A stretch of 6,803 bases of DNA from Nitrospirota bacterium (GTDB taxonomy: Bacteria; Nitrospinota_A; UBA7883). Where the stretch lies: the NCBI GenBank assembly GCA_011052055.1, contig DRJW01000085.1, positions 1 to 6,803 of the forward strand, in the 5' to 3' direction. Under the pieces are notes generated by a model, which was given only the letters and a program-made list of their open reading frames with translations, was not told the origin of the DNA and did not search any database. Positions 6,605 to 6,803 of the stretch are shown here, one piece after another. Position numbers and translations under genes: made by a program. The stretch's first letter is position 1; every line of letters begins with the position of its first letter.

Positions 6605-6803
6605 AGCGATACGATAAACTGGTCATTGCGTCATTCTGAGACGTAATGTCATTGTGGCGAAGCGAGGTGATCGCGCCTCTCCTTACCGAAGAGCGGAGTG
6701 GCTGGGCCACACCCGTAACGGCGCCGCACCCGAAACTGGGTGGCGTTCAAATTTCCCCTCCTCACCGGGGATGGATAAGGGAGAGTGCTCTGTACAGCCT
6801 GGG
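6586..6803. other. Gene-free tail after the oxidoreductase operon
   Basis: I see no credible coding region, tRNA or rRNA in these 218 bases. Besides the repeat-like stretch at 6621-6678, it holds GTGGC-TGG-GCCAC (6698-6710). There is a bulged eight-pair hairpin at 6722-6745 (CGCC, ACCC with GGGT, GGCG). TCCCC and GGGGA also pair across an eight-base loop at 6754-6771. The TTTCCCCTCC...GGGGAT wording at 6752-6772 also looks like a common type of intergenic repeat. None of these has a T run, so they do not look like standard terminators. Confidence 0.45.
6621..6678. repeat. Possible copy of a dispersed hairpin-rich intergenic repeat
   Basis: The stretch contains CATTGCGTC (6624-6632) and GACGTAATG (6640-6648), a nine-pair stem with one G-U wobble and a seven-base loop. 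GGC and GCGA then pair with TCGC and GCC (6656-6677), with a small bulge. Phrases such as GTCATTCTGAG and GGCGAAGCGAGG resemble the GTCATTGCGAGCGAAGCGA-type intergenic repeats I know from many bacterial genomes. Only one copy lies in the window, so repetition cannot be shown here. Confidence 0.4.

Overview
The window holds two divergent gene blocks separated by a 298-base intergenic region, followed by a short gene-free tail. The proteins are bacterial. An RND exporter of the large periplasmic-loop type, paired with a TetR regulator, points to a Gram-negative host. A thiamine-diphosphate/iron-sulfur 2-oxoacid oxidoreductase points to an anaerobe or to a microbe that uses ferredoxin-linked carbon metabolism. 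Base composition is roughly balanced. A deltaproteobacterial-type or related lineage is my best guess, but nothing here fixes the taxonomy.

Left block (minus strand, read from about 2985 down to 1): a GTG-started TetR/AcrR regulator (2985-2326) is followed after 28 bases by a gene for an RND/MMPL-type exporter (start 2297). The exporter reading frame is open from 2297 to the window edge except for one in-frame TAG at 825-827. The 274 codons after the TAG encode the second half of the same protein family, including its GLAVDDTIHF membrane motif. This is therefore one exporter gene interrupted by a single amber codon, not two genes. Its last part lies outside the window. A palindrome at 3043-3058 upstream of the regulator is a good candidate for the TetR operator.

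Right block (plus strand, 3284-6585): two genes 14 bases apart encode a complete 2-oxoacid:acceptor oxidoreductase of the pyruvate:ferredoxin oxidoreductase superfamily. The first gene is a fused gamma+delta subunit, with a gamma domain followed by a 2x[4Fe-4S] ferredoxin domain. The second is a fused alpha+beta subunit, with the substrate/thiamine domains followed by the thiamine-diphosphate and proximal cluster domain. Gamma-delta-alpha-beta is the order of the four separate genes in archaeal-type por operons, here collapsed into two polypeptides. It differs from the order in the single-chain NifJ-type enzyme. Motifs favour pyruvate or a close 2-oxoacid as substrate, with ferredoxin or flavodoxin as electron partner.

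Tail (6586-6803): no gene is visible. It holds a weak terminator-like hairpin at the end of the oxidoreductase gene and several inverted repeats. Their wording resembles the dispersed, hairpin-rich intergenic repeats of many bacterial genomes.

The two blocks have no obvious functional link. They share only the divergent intergenic region. The observations most worth following are the lone amber codon inside an otherwise intact exporter gene and the two-fusion layout of the oxidoreductase.
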